This document shows positions 11,801-21,479 of a stretch of DNA of 64,000 bases, in pieces (within the stretch, counting starts at the first letter, position 1; the number at the start of each line of letters is the position of its first letter). The notes under the pieces are model-generated. The model did no database searches. It was not told where the DNA came from and saw nothing but the letters and a program-made list of their open reading frames with translations. The stretch spans positions 143,332,948 through 143,396,947 of the forward strand of contig NC_134082.1 of the NCBI RefSeq assembly GCF_000715075.1, written 5' to 3'. The DNA is from Nicotiana tabacum (lineage: Eukaryota; Streptophyta; Magnoliopsida; Solanales; Solanaceae). A program made the position numbers and the translations under genes.

Positions 11801-12242
11801 TCATCACACTTGGGCAGAAAATCAAAGGCATCCACGGGGACAGGTTAAACAGAAAAGCATTACTTTGTTTCCTAAAATTAATCTCGATTTTTTTGACCAG
11901 AGCAGAATCAGCTAATTTATGTACTCATCTTTTCTTGATCTCCAGATTTATGGATACAGAATGTCCCTGTGGGCAGAGCACCTTGGAAGGATAGAAGAAT
12001 GTTTTGAGGAACCAGAGGCGTTAACATGTGTGAGGAGGGTAAATGAGGTTGCTGAAGATAACTGGAAGAGATTCGCAGCTGAAAGTTTTACTCCATTGCA
12101 AGGACATCTACTGAAGTATCCCATGCAAGTCGATGCGGATGGAAAAGTAGGTCCATTGCCTGGATGTGAATGTTTCCCGGATGTTGGGGGTAAAATACTG
12201 GGGAATCATGCCCCTACTATCCCAGATGTTTTGACAACATAA
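5852..12242 (+). CDS. PLDdelta: Phospholipase D delta (ten exons, predicted 869 aa)
   Basis: This enzyme hydrolyses membrane phospholipids to phosphatidic acid in stress signalling at the plasma membrane (family knowledge). Exons read by eye: 5852-6823, 7070-7186, 7718-7912, 8112-8414, 8496-8564, 8702-8849, 9299-9447, 10035-10193, 11643-11843, 11946-12242; all join in frame. Residues 13-185 are a Ca2+-type C2 domain (SDPYV at 84-88, acidic D132-D134). The two HxKxxxxD catalytic motifs are HQKCVLVD (H372, K374, D379) in exon 3 and HAKGMIVD (H719, K721, D726) in exon 9; [12 protein letters not shown] is in exon 6. The C-terminus PDVLTT and the total of 869 aa fit the delta class (about 868 aa in Arabidopsis). 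Exon 5 appears to end at a GC donor (CACAG|GCAAGG). No frameshift or stop was seen, so the gene looks functional. Introns total about 4 kb; intron 8 carries a Stowaway MITE. Confidence 0.95.
8565..8701 (+). other. GC-AG intron (PLD intron 5)
   Basis: No GT donor near the end of exon 5 keeps the conserved protein aligned. Splicing at CACAG|GCAAGG joins to TTGCAG|AACC at 8702 and gives a join that matches the family without insertion. CAG|GCAAG is the usual form of GC donors. The alternative GT at 8599 would add about eleven unrelated residues and leave the frame wrong. Confidence 0.8.
10538..10741. mobile_element. Stowaway-type MITE in PLD intron 8
   Basis: This 204-bp insert begins CTCCCTCCGTTTCAATTTAT and ends with the reverse complement carrying one mismatch (terminal inverted repeats of about 25 bp). 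It is flanked by TA on both sides (10536-10537 and 10742-10743), the target duplication of Tc1/mariner-like MITEs. It has no coding capacity. Confidence 0.93.
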
Positions 12243-12433
12243 TCTCAAGATTTAACATAATTGTGAGTCTCTTGGCACTGTAAAGATATATAGCTGCGAT
12301 ATGTTAGATTGTCATTGTTTGTACATTTTTCTGTGTTGTTATGTTGTACAATACAGGTTGGAAGACAGATGGAAATGATTTGATGCGTGTGAAATATTTC
12401 TGGCTATTTGATTGTTGATTTGTATTTGTGCTG

Positions 12434-12439
12434 AATAAA
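12434..12439 (+). promoter_or_regulatory. Likely polyadenylation signal of the PLD gene
   Basis: AATAAA lies about 190 bp after the stop codon at 12240-12242 in a T-rich stretch (GTATTTGTGCTGAATAAAAG). Plant signals are loose, so the cleavage site is not fixed by this. Confidence 0.45.
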
Positions 12440-12549
12440 AGAGTAGCTGCAGTCTTTGATGTAATATCTGTGGATCTGATGGAACAATTAGTCTAGACGA
12501 ATGGGAGGGATAGTGTGGATTTACTCCCCCTCCCCCGGGTGTCTACTCC

Positions 12550-13625
12550 TATTCAACAAGAACTAATAAGTGATAAACTAGAGATCACATAGGCGGATCT
12601 CTTATTTTATATATATAAAAATTCTGGTAATAATTAATGAGATCAACTTAAGTGATTATAAATAATACATAAACGGTTGAGATAACACATGCAATTTAGG
12701 ATTTCACCAGGTTCTCCTACTTTATAAAAAAAATCTGGTAATAATTAATAAGTGATCAATCAAGTATCAGTAACACGGTCATATATATAATACATAGTCA
12801 ATTTTTAGATTATACATAGGCGATTTATGATTTTATCAGGATCTCTCACTTTATGAAAATAAATTCTGGTAATAACTAATAAGCGATCAATTGAAGATCA
12901 CTTAAGCGATCATAAACAATACATGAGCGATTTCTCCCACTTTATAAAAAAATAATCCTAGTAATAACTAATAAGCGCGAAGATCTTTTAGGCGATCATA
13001 AATAATGCATGTGCAATTTCTAAATAACACATTGACGATCTATCATTTCGCTAGGATCTCCCAATTTATAAAACAATAAGCGATCAATCGGAGATCACTT
13101 AGTCGATCATAAATAATACATGGGCGATTTATAAATAAATCACATGCAATTTATGATTTCACCGGGATCTCTCACTATAAAAATAATAATCATGGTAATA
13201 ACTAAGAAGCGACCAACTGGAGATCACTTAGGTGATCATAAATAATATATGGACGGTTTTCAAATAACATAATAGTCGATCTATGAATTTGCCAAAATCT
13301 CCTACTTTATAAAAATAATACTGATAATAACTAATGAGCCATCAACCAGATATCAGTTAGGCGTCAAAGATAATACACGAGCAATTTCTAAATAACTTAT
13401 AGGCGATTTGTGATTTTACCAAGATCTCTCACTTTATAAAAAAGTGATACTGGTAATAACTAATAAGCGATCAACCGGAGATCACTTATGCGAGCATGAC
13501 TAATAAATGAGCGATTTCTAGCTAACATGTAAGTGATCTATGATTTCACCGGGATTTCCTATTTTATAAGAAAATGATCTTAGTAATAACTAATAAGCGA
13601 TTAATTGAACATCACTTAAGTGATC
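12550..13625. repeat. Degenerate tandem array, about 130-bp unit, 8-9 copies
   Basis: The anchor word GGTAATAACTAATAAGCGATC (and variants) recurs at about 12624, 12735, 12866, 12958, 13192, 13321, 13450 and 13580, with one copy near 13072 lacking the first part. The last spacings are 129, 129 and 130 bp; earlier ones vary from 92 to 131 because of indels. Each unit also holds GAGATCACTTAGGCGATCAT, a GCGATTT word and a TTTCACCGGGATCTC word. I know of no element with this unit and see no ORF in it. It starts about 300 bp past the PLD stop. Confidence 0.88.
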
Positions 13626-14623
13626 CACTACACCAGATACCAGAAAATCAGAAATACTCCTATCTCCCATTTTTACCCAGTGAAACCAGAAAATAAAATG
13701 TACATTCATCCAAAAAGTCAATTTTGAATCGCTCTAAGTTACAAGTACAAATATCCAGTATACATTTACGTGTCACAAGTTTTGAAGGAATTTTGACACT
13801 TAACGAAAAAAATGGAAAATTGATTCATCCACTTGCTTCTGCAAACTAGAAGATATTCGGGAACTAAAATTACTATAATTAAATGGTTGAACTGAATGAT
13901 CAAACTCAAGAGAGTAAAAATAACTAAAAAAGATTCTTTTAGAAATATACTAAAAAAGGGCAGCGACGTAAAAACGAGGAAGAAGAAGCAATCAACGTGC
14001 AATGTGTGTTTCTATTGCTAATTAGGTATGAAATCATTGCTTGTTAGACTTTTTTGGTGTTTTGGCTAAATTAAGTATGAAATTGTTGCTTGTTCAGTTC
14101 ACTAAGCTATTGTTTTTTGGCTAAGAGATGCCTAGCCATGCGAGTTTCACTATTTCCAGTAGGATATGTTGTTTGATTTTAGTATTCTTCTCTTGTTATT
14201 TTGCAATAGAAAAAAAAAAAAAAAGAATGTACGATAGCCAAAAAAATATATCTACTTTTGATATTTGCAAAATTACTTTTTTATTTTTGTTATTTTCAAT
14301 AAGGCACCCATTCTCCCAGTTAAATGATTTTGTAGATCATTACAAATTTATTTTTATTTTTATGTCTTTTTTATAAGAAAGTTTTATTTTTACACATAAA
14401 ATAGCTGAAAATATACAAAAAAAAGAAAAAAATTATTTTCTTCTATTCAAATTGCACAAATTCTTCCTTTTCCTTTATAAGTTAGTGGACCCATAAGGTC
14501 ACTAACAACTAGATATGGACTTCTATTGGTCTTTGCAAAAGGCCAACTAATAATTCAGCCATGGTGTAATGGTGATCTTCAAAATCGAGGGCGTAAATGT
14601 AATTTAATGCCTTCACATGAAAT
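13626..14623. other. AT-rich spacer, nothing recognised
   Basis: This holds poly-A/T runs (for example 14205-14225) and short chance ORFs with no recognisable protein. I see no gene or repeat here. Confidence 0.6.
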
Positions 14624-15264
14624 TAGGGGTGTTCGTCGGTCGGTAAAGTATAATACTTAGATATTTCGGTTCGGTATTTTTGATATTCAGTTTCTTAAAA
14701 TGCTATATCAATACTGTATCTAATTAAATCCGGTATGATTCGATTTTTTTCCTATCGAATTCGATTTATTCGATCCGATAACTTTGGTTTATTCCATTTG
14801 AATAACTAGTGTATAGAATCATAGACTGTGATATTCTTAATTAAAATACTCAAAAGTATAAAGCTAAAAATGTTTGTTGATAAATTTTTGTCCAAAACCA
14901 GAAAATAATCAATCAAAAGATAGAAAACTGTATATAAAGAAATAAATTTGATCATTAGAAATATTTTGTTACTTGCTTAGAGTTAATTGATAAACTTAGA
15001 AAATAAAGAAAAGTAAATTTTTTGATTTTTATATTCATGTTATAACTAATAATTTGTATATTGTGTAATATAAGATATATTTCGGTACGATATCAATATT
15101 TCAGTATTTCATTATAAAATACCAAATACTATACCTAATATCAATTTTTTTTAAAAACTTAAAACAAAATATCATACCGAATACTATAATATCGAATACC
15201 AAATACTAAAATTTTAGATTTCGACACAATAATTTGATATTTACCAAATTATGCACCACCCTAC
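14624..15264. repeat. Possible non-autonomous DNA element with imperfect terminal inverted repeats
   Basis: The left end TAGGGGTGTTCG is roughly mirrored by ATGCACCACCCTAC at the right end. The interior is AT-rich with recurring words (CGGTATTTTTGATATTC, AATACCAAATACTA) of the kind seen in dispersed hAT-like repeats of Solanaceae. No clear target duplication could be read, so the call is tentative. Confidence 0.35.
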
Positions 15265-15659
15265 CTAGAATTCCGGTTAATTAGGTTTGAAGTTTGTGCG
15301 TTGTTTATTTTAGAAACAAGTTATCCAATTATTAATTATTTAATGATTAGATATTTTGAGATTAATTATCCTATATTATAAAAAAATATGAGTACAATTT
15401 CGAGATAACTAATTACAAAATTAGTCTGTGTACACACTAGATCCCCAGATCCCATTAAGTGAGTTTAGACTATATTGTTATTGTAATTACAAAATTAGTT
15501 AGACCATAATTTTTTTTGAATGGAACATTCATCTCAAATTTAATCCCAAAATTAATTCTTTTCCCCTCGTATTAGCTCATCGTTCTTCGAAAGTCGATTC
15601 AGCAGCAAAATCCTTTCTCCTCAATTTTGGGGATTTAGGGTTCGGTTCTTTCTCCAGAA

Positions 15660-18600
15660 ATGGCAAGCTCTCTTTCCCTCTTTCGTCTCCCAGTATCATT
15701 CTACTGCGAACATATGTGTTATATGAATTGCATCATTCAGTAACTCTTTTTTTAATTCCTAATTAATTGTGGAAACAACAAATTTATGATCTTTACGATT
15801 CCTTGCAGGCTGATTCTACTCGCAAAAGGTACAAATCTGTTTCTCTAGCTAAGTTCCATATCTGTCTTTTTTATTTTTTTGCTGTATATTCGTTGAAGCG
15901 CCTTGCTCCCACTCCGTCTTAACTTTCGTTAATTGCAATTTTTTTTGCGTTAGGGTTTTTCATCTGTTTTTTCAGATTATTTCTTTTTTCATTTTGGTTT
16001 GTTGTCCTTGTGAAGGGTGAATACATGACTAATTTTAGATGCTCTCATATGTGTATATATGACTAATTTGTCTATTTCTTACCAAGTTGTCTCAAGTTGA
16101 CAAACTTTTAGCTGGTTAAGGCAAATTTTCTGTTAATTTAAGCATATGTAGCTCACTTTTTCTGTGTTAATGAGCTACATAGACAAATTTTAAAAAAATA
16201 GGCAAGTATATGTAGCTCTTTTTTTATCAAATTAAAGACAACAACAATGTGATCATTTATCAGGGAATAGTGGTAGCAAGTCATTCATCCTATACATTTC
16301 TTTTGCAATGGCAAATAAGGTTCAACTTAAAGCAAAAATTTCCAAATGAAGTGTCTCACTATATGGTCTTCGTAGGTCCTCATACATATTGAATAAAATG
16401 ATTTTCGGCTAGGTCTTTCTTGAGTTTGTGTGTGATCACGACAGAAAGTCAATCTATGGATCAACAGTTACGAATAATTTTTTGACGATCTTTATACGTA
16501 TAATTGCTAAGCATGTTTCCGGAGACATATATTCAGTCTTAGTAATGCATCTCTATTATCTTTTTTTGTACACAAGTAAAATCTCCAATACATTTTCTTT
16601 TAAGGCATCAACTTTACTTGTAGTGATTTTCATGGAAGTTTTATGAGCTACATATGCTTGCAAAAGATGCCATCGTTACTCAAGGAACCATCTTAAAGAC
16701 ACATGTCGTTGCTGTGAATTTTTTTTTTTGTGGGTTCAACTGATTAGGACTGAACTGGCTCGATGTTGTATTTTCTGGACTTCCCAGGTATTCCCGCTCT
16801 CCTTCTCCTTGGGAAGAAAAGTCAAGATCTCGCTCTCGATCAAGGTCTAGATCCCGATCCAGATCATGGTCAAGGCCAAGAGGAAGATCCAGGTCCAAAA
16901 GTCAAGGAAGGTTGAGTGGATTTTTAGCTTTACTCCATCTTCTTTATGTTAACAGCTTCTTTTGGGTTACTCTGATTTTTTCCTCCATGAGTTATTTAGG
17001 GCTGAAGTTTCTAATCCTGGAAACACACTCTATGTGACTGGATTATCTACAAGGGTCACTGAAAGGGACCTTGAGGAGCATTTCTCAAAGGAAGGAAAGG
17101 TTGGTTTTTGGTTTACATATGAGCAAGTTGTTTTCTGATTCGCCTGGTTCTGTTTCTGCCATGTTTCTGTGCTCATACCAAGGTTTTCTCTCTTTCAAAA
17201 TCATCTGTATTGTATCTATTCTTTATAATGAAAGTTTTTTCATTTATGATGATAATCTCGGCAACAGCCAGTTTTTTTTGGAGTTTATTTATGAGCAAAG
17301 TCTTGTCAATGCATTTATCGAGACATTGATGTGTTGTGGCATTTTGGCTGGAATCATTTCTCATTGTTCATACTTTTAAGACTTGCTGTTGAAGTTTCTC
17401 TTTTACTTTCTGTTGACTAGGTGAAGTCAGTTTTTCTGGTTGTGGAGCCCCGTTCTCGTATCTCTCGTGGTTTTGCTTTTATAACAATGGACAGTCTTGA
17501 GGATGCTAATCGCTGCATTAAGAACCTTAACCAGTCTGTCCTTGAAGGCCGGTACATAACAGTGGAGAAGGTGAGCTACTTCTACCTTGATTGGTGAACC
17601 ATGTTCTGTTGGGTTGCTTATCTGTTTTCGTGACTTGGAGGTTTTCTGGCTATATTCAGAAGACATTACCTCAGCTGTGTTGGCAGCAATCAAAGATGAT
17701 CAGTTCTTCCCTTGCAACATTATATTCACTCAGCTTGATCAATGGCCCGCTAAAACAGCTTTTCACATGCATCTCATCAGCTAAACATAGCAACTATATT
17801 GCCCAACAACTATACAACCTCAGCAAATACTTTCAACTCAACTAATCGACAGTCATTATCAACAATCTAATCAGGCTTTTATGGTATCTCAACCCGGCGA
17901 TTGTTCTATCTCCATCTTTTTAGCTGTTATAAGACATGCAAAAATATTTAAGCTGCTTTACTGTACGACTAGTGTGATATTATATTTCTTAGTATTCTTC
18001 ATCAAAGATATAACATTTCTTAGTAATGGACATTGTTATGTGCTTCTGCCGCCTTCCTTGCCATTATCTCCAGGTATGGAGAGGTACTTGGAAGACTTAG
18101 ATTTTTGTTGCCAGATTAGTTGAATGTAATGTTCTTCCATTACAAGGAGCACATTTCCTGTTCCTGTTTGTTCTGGATGTAGACATCATATCAGATTTTA
18201 GAGAATAAGAAGATATATCTGTTTTTCAGTGTTGAAGAAAATGCCGATGATTTGGAAATGTTATATTTCTTCCATTACAAGGAGTACATTATCTAGAATA
18301 CAGTACCCGATCTGGATAACCCATTTGTTCCTGTATGTTAACATCATAAGTTCAGATTTTACATAATGAGATAATATATTTGTTTTCCAGTCTCGTAGAA
18401 AACGCCCAAGGACTCCAACACCTGGTCATTATCTTGGACTTGAGAGCACACGGGGTGATAGTAAGCTTCTGATGCTTTGTAAGTTTGTATTCTATCTTCT
18501 GACTAAATTATGGAATCTCTGAAGTTTTCATTGCTTTGGCCGAAGGATATTGTGGTGATCGTGGTAGGTATCGTGGCCGTGATGACTATGGGTATCGAAG

Positions 18601-18736
18601 ACCTCCAAGGCGCTCGCCATATAGAGGTGTACGAGGTTATTCTCCTAGGCGCTCTCCCTATGCTGGAAGGTCAAGACGTCTGCGATCCCGGTCATATTCT
18701 CCTTATGAGAGGAACTATCATCGTGGTTCTAGATAG
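15660..18736 (+). CDS. SR45A: SR45a / transformer-2-like serine/arginine-rich splicing factor (seven exons, about 218 aa)
   Basis: This family binds exonic RNA and links U1/U2 factors during pre-mRNA splicing in the nucleus. Exons read by eye: ATG at 15660-15662, then 15809-15828 (20-nt microexon), 16788-16910, 17000-17099, 17421-17570, 18391-18460 and 18546-18736; joins keep frame. Residues 8-48 are an N-terminal RS region (YSRSPSPWEE then RS dipeptides). An RRM follows with RNP2 LYVTGL (59-64) and RNP1 RGFAFITM (98-105). The C-terminal part is RPRTPTPGHYLGL then a Gly/Arg/Tyr and RSPY-rich tail ending at TAG. The first intron seems to use a GC donor directly after the ATG. The donor of exon 6 could also be at 18454, which would shorten the protein by two residues. 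Plant members are heavily alternatively spliced. No disabling change was seen. Confidence 0.9.
15663..15808 (+). other. Probable GC-AG intron splitting the SR45a start codon from the rest of the ORF
   Basis: Exon 2 begins GCTGATTCT (Ala-Asp-Ser), the residues that follow Met in this family. The only ATG nearby that can abut it is 15660-15662, followed by GCAAGC, a GC-type donor; the acceptor is CCTTGCAG at 15801-15808. No ATG followed directly by GT was found in the leader. Confidence 0.6.
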
Positions 18737-19882
18737 GGGTTTCACAAGGCATATATGGTTAACTCTCTGGCGATGAAAACTGCTTGTAAGGATCTATAAG
18801 TTTGATGTGGACTAGCACTGAGGGTGTAAGGTGTTACAGTAGCAGTGAATGAATGTTGTACTTGTATGTGTGATGTGCCGTCACCTATCCCTATCATTAG
18901 CTTATACCTGTAATGTCGATAAAGCTGTAATCTTTCTGAAGCTCTCCTTCGTTACATGTCATTTTGTTGTTGGCGTGGACTTAGCGATGGTTTAAGAAAT
19001 CTGTTGGTTCAATTTTTCCTGCCTACTGACTTTCTGACGTGGTTTGGCTTGTCACGGTTATCGCCCTTGTACCTGCGAATTTCTTTTGCTTAGTGACTTT
19101 CTGACTTGATAACAGGGTGAAATTAATTATCTCGTTACTCAATTACTTGTAGTTATGATCGTTCTGCTTGAACATTTCTCATTATATTCATCGTCTTTTA
19201 ACAAAATGTCTATGGTTTTGGCGTCGTTGAGGTGGGTTGCCAAGATTCTTTTCTGTGGCATGTACACGGGTGGTTGGAGGTTGGAGCATACGCGGGACTA
19301 TCAACCTGTGTGTAAGCAATTTTACCCCTGAGCTTGCGACTTGGATTACTACTGTGAAAATGAAAACGGTAAACTTCACCTTCTAATAGCTTTCCGGTAT
19401 GTCTTAGTTGAACGGTCGAACCAAATAGTGACCTGACATAACAACAAAGCGAAGTTGCCACTTAGTAGCCAGAAAGTAGGCAACAAGAAGAAAAGAAAAG
19501 CAACAGAAGTTGAGGCCGAGAATAGCGAATAGTGAGTTTTTACCATAGAATTTTTCACGTTAAAATAGTTGCTGTGTAGTTTTATTTGTCTCTTGGATAT
19601 TTTTTCTGACATAACAATAAATGGTTTTTCTTGGGGAAATGTGGCCTTTTATCCTTACCATTGAATCGAAATTACCTTTACAACAAATCATGCATAAGCA
19701 CCAATTGTTGCAGGTACCAAGAGTGAGTTGCATGTATCCTAATAAAAGTGATTACAACCCATATTGTTTATTGCAGGATGGTCCAACTCCAACCCCACTT
19801 GCATTTGCATCATTCTGTTACAAACATAAGGATCGACGAGCTTATCAAGTTGTTGAAACAGCTTTCCAAGGCTCATTAGTTA
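18737..19882. other. 3' untranslated region of the SR45a gene, then spacer
   Basis: The first 250 bp or so are likely 3' UTR (AATAAA-like GATAAAGC near 18918). From about 19000 to 19882 I recognise no gene; the short ORFs there have no known motif. Confidence 0.5.
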
Positions 19883-20607
19883 TATTTGACCAAAAAATAT
19901 AAATCTTTGGCTAAACTAATTAAATAAAAGGATAAAGAGTTAATCTTAGTTAAAGATAATGATCTTTGATCTAAAATCGATTTATGCGAATAACGTGGGA
20001 CCACATCGAAGTGGATTTAATCTAATACATATTAAATGTTACGATTATTAATGGAACGAGAATAATGATAAGCAATAAATAACAATAAATGACACTAAAT
20101 GTAAATAGAGAGAATGATTCACCAATATTGAATGAGGTGGATGATTCCTCTTTCTAACAATGATGCAAGACAAACAAGTATGGGAATATTGGAGACTTTC
20201 TCGGATCTGATGTGAAAAATGTAGAATAAGTAATGAACAAAATCTCTTTGGGAAAGCAGAGTTTGTATCTATCTCTAGAGTCAACTTTTCAAGAGAATTC
20301 TTATCATATAGAATATTGCATGCCTTTTGCCTTATCTCTCATACTATTTATATGAGATATTCCCAAAGAACCCTAAAAGGTACAAACATAGGGAATATTC
20401 AATAGAATATTCCCTTTGAAGTTTCCAAAGCTATACTAGCTGTTACTTCTGTCCATGCTGCTCGACCTCGGCCCTGATAAACCACTCCGCGGCTTGTTCT
20501 GTTGACCATTGATCGACCCCGGCCAAACTGTCCACATTGATTTGCAGGTCACTCATGACGATCATCTCCACGTATCGAATTTCTCTAGTTCGATTTTGAC
20601 CCATACA
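19883..20607 (-). mobile_element. 3' LTR of Tat-lineage element, copy 2
   Basis: On the - strand a purine tract (AAGCGGAGGGACTAAC) is followed by TGTATGGGTCAAAATCG, matching the start of the LTR at 4401. The LTR ends with TTTTTGGTCAAATA at 19883, where the expected final CA has become TA. Length is 725 bp. A TATA-like CATATAAATAG sits near 20350 on the - strand. The element body therefore lies to the right, on the - strand. Confidence 0.6.
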
Positions 20608-20622
20608 GTTAGTCCCTCCGCT
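20608..20622 (-). other. Polypurine tract of Tat copy 2
   Basis: On the - strand this reads as AAGCGGAGGGACTAAC immediately before the LTR start. It has the same spacing and composition as the tract at 4382-4395. Confidence 0.5.
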
Positions 20623-20898
20623 TATCGAGGTCGTCTTTTGGTCGACCTCAATGAGTGGACTTCATTAGCCATAGTTTGAGAAATTCGGATGGGGAGATCG
20701 AGTGGTGAGGGTTGCGGCTGAGATGGTGATGTGGCATTTTGAGGACCACACCTAATGACGTTGGTTCAGAGTGACGTCACGGCTTTACGCGTCATCATTA
20801 CGCATCTTCTCGATGCGTTGCATCGCTTCCTGTGCCCCTGTCGTTTCGATCCCTGTGCATTTGACGGTTATTGTCTCGATCCTAGCACCTGTGTTCTC

Positions 20899-20907
20899 TA
20901 TAAATTA
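20899..20907 (+). promoter_or_regulatory. TATA box upstream of the antisense ORF (copy 2)
   Basis: CTCTATAAATTAAAAGG is a good plant TATA box on the + strand, antisense to its host element and upstream of a CTT-rich leader. The same arrangement is present in copy 1 at 4110-4126. Confidence 0.5.
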
Positions 20908-20973
20908 AAAGGGGGGAAACCCTTTGAATGAACCTTTACATTTTTCAATCCCTGAACCTGCATCTTTTCTTCT

Positions 20974-21067
20974 CTTCTTCTTCTTCTTCTTCTTCTTCTT
21001 CTTCTTCTTCTTCTTCTTCTTCTTCTTCTTCTTCTTCTTCTTCTTCTTCTTCTTCTTCTTCTTCTTC
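20974..21067 (+). repeat. (CTT)n microsatellite, about 31 units
   Basis: An uninterrupted CTT run of 94 bp is followed by three copies of TTCTTCGAG-like units (21068-21098). It lies 70 bp after the TATA box, so it would be in the 5' leader. Poly-Ser, poly-Phe and poly-Arg ORFs here are products of the repeat. Confidence 0.97.
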
Positions 21068-21479
21068 GTGTTCTTCGAGTTCTTCGAGTTCTTCGAGTTT
21101 CAATCTGAAATTCAGTCAATACAAAGTCTAATCTTCACCAAAACCCCTCAAAATTGAGATATAAATTCCAAACCATATTTTAAATTATTTTCAACAACAC
21201 CCAATCCAAACAAATAATGATTTTTGAAAACCCAAATTCGAATTCAAAGCTTCAAAGCTTTTTAATGACTGTCAATGGTGGAATTGCTGCTCTATTTTCC
21301 TTTCCTCTTATATTACTGAAATTTGGGATTGAGAGATAGGGAGAGACATGGAGAGAATTCGACCTGGTCCCAGCTGGGAACGATGTAAACCATATTCATC
21401 ATTCTGGATATTACACACGTTTTACACGTAACTGTTCCAAGTGGGCTATTGTCTCTTCCTCTTCCCCCGTTAGCGGAGA

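Noticed and set aside
16680..16898. Asp/Leu/Arg-rich ORF opposite SR45a exon 3
   Set aside because: It is the antisense shadow of the RS-coding exon.
20898..21157. Poly-Arg, poly-Phe and poly-Ser ORFs
   Set aside because: They are translations of the CTT microsatellite in different frames.
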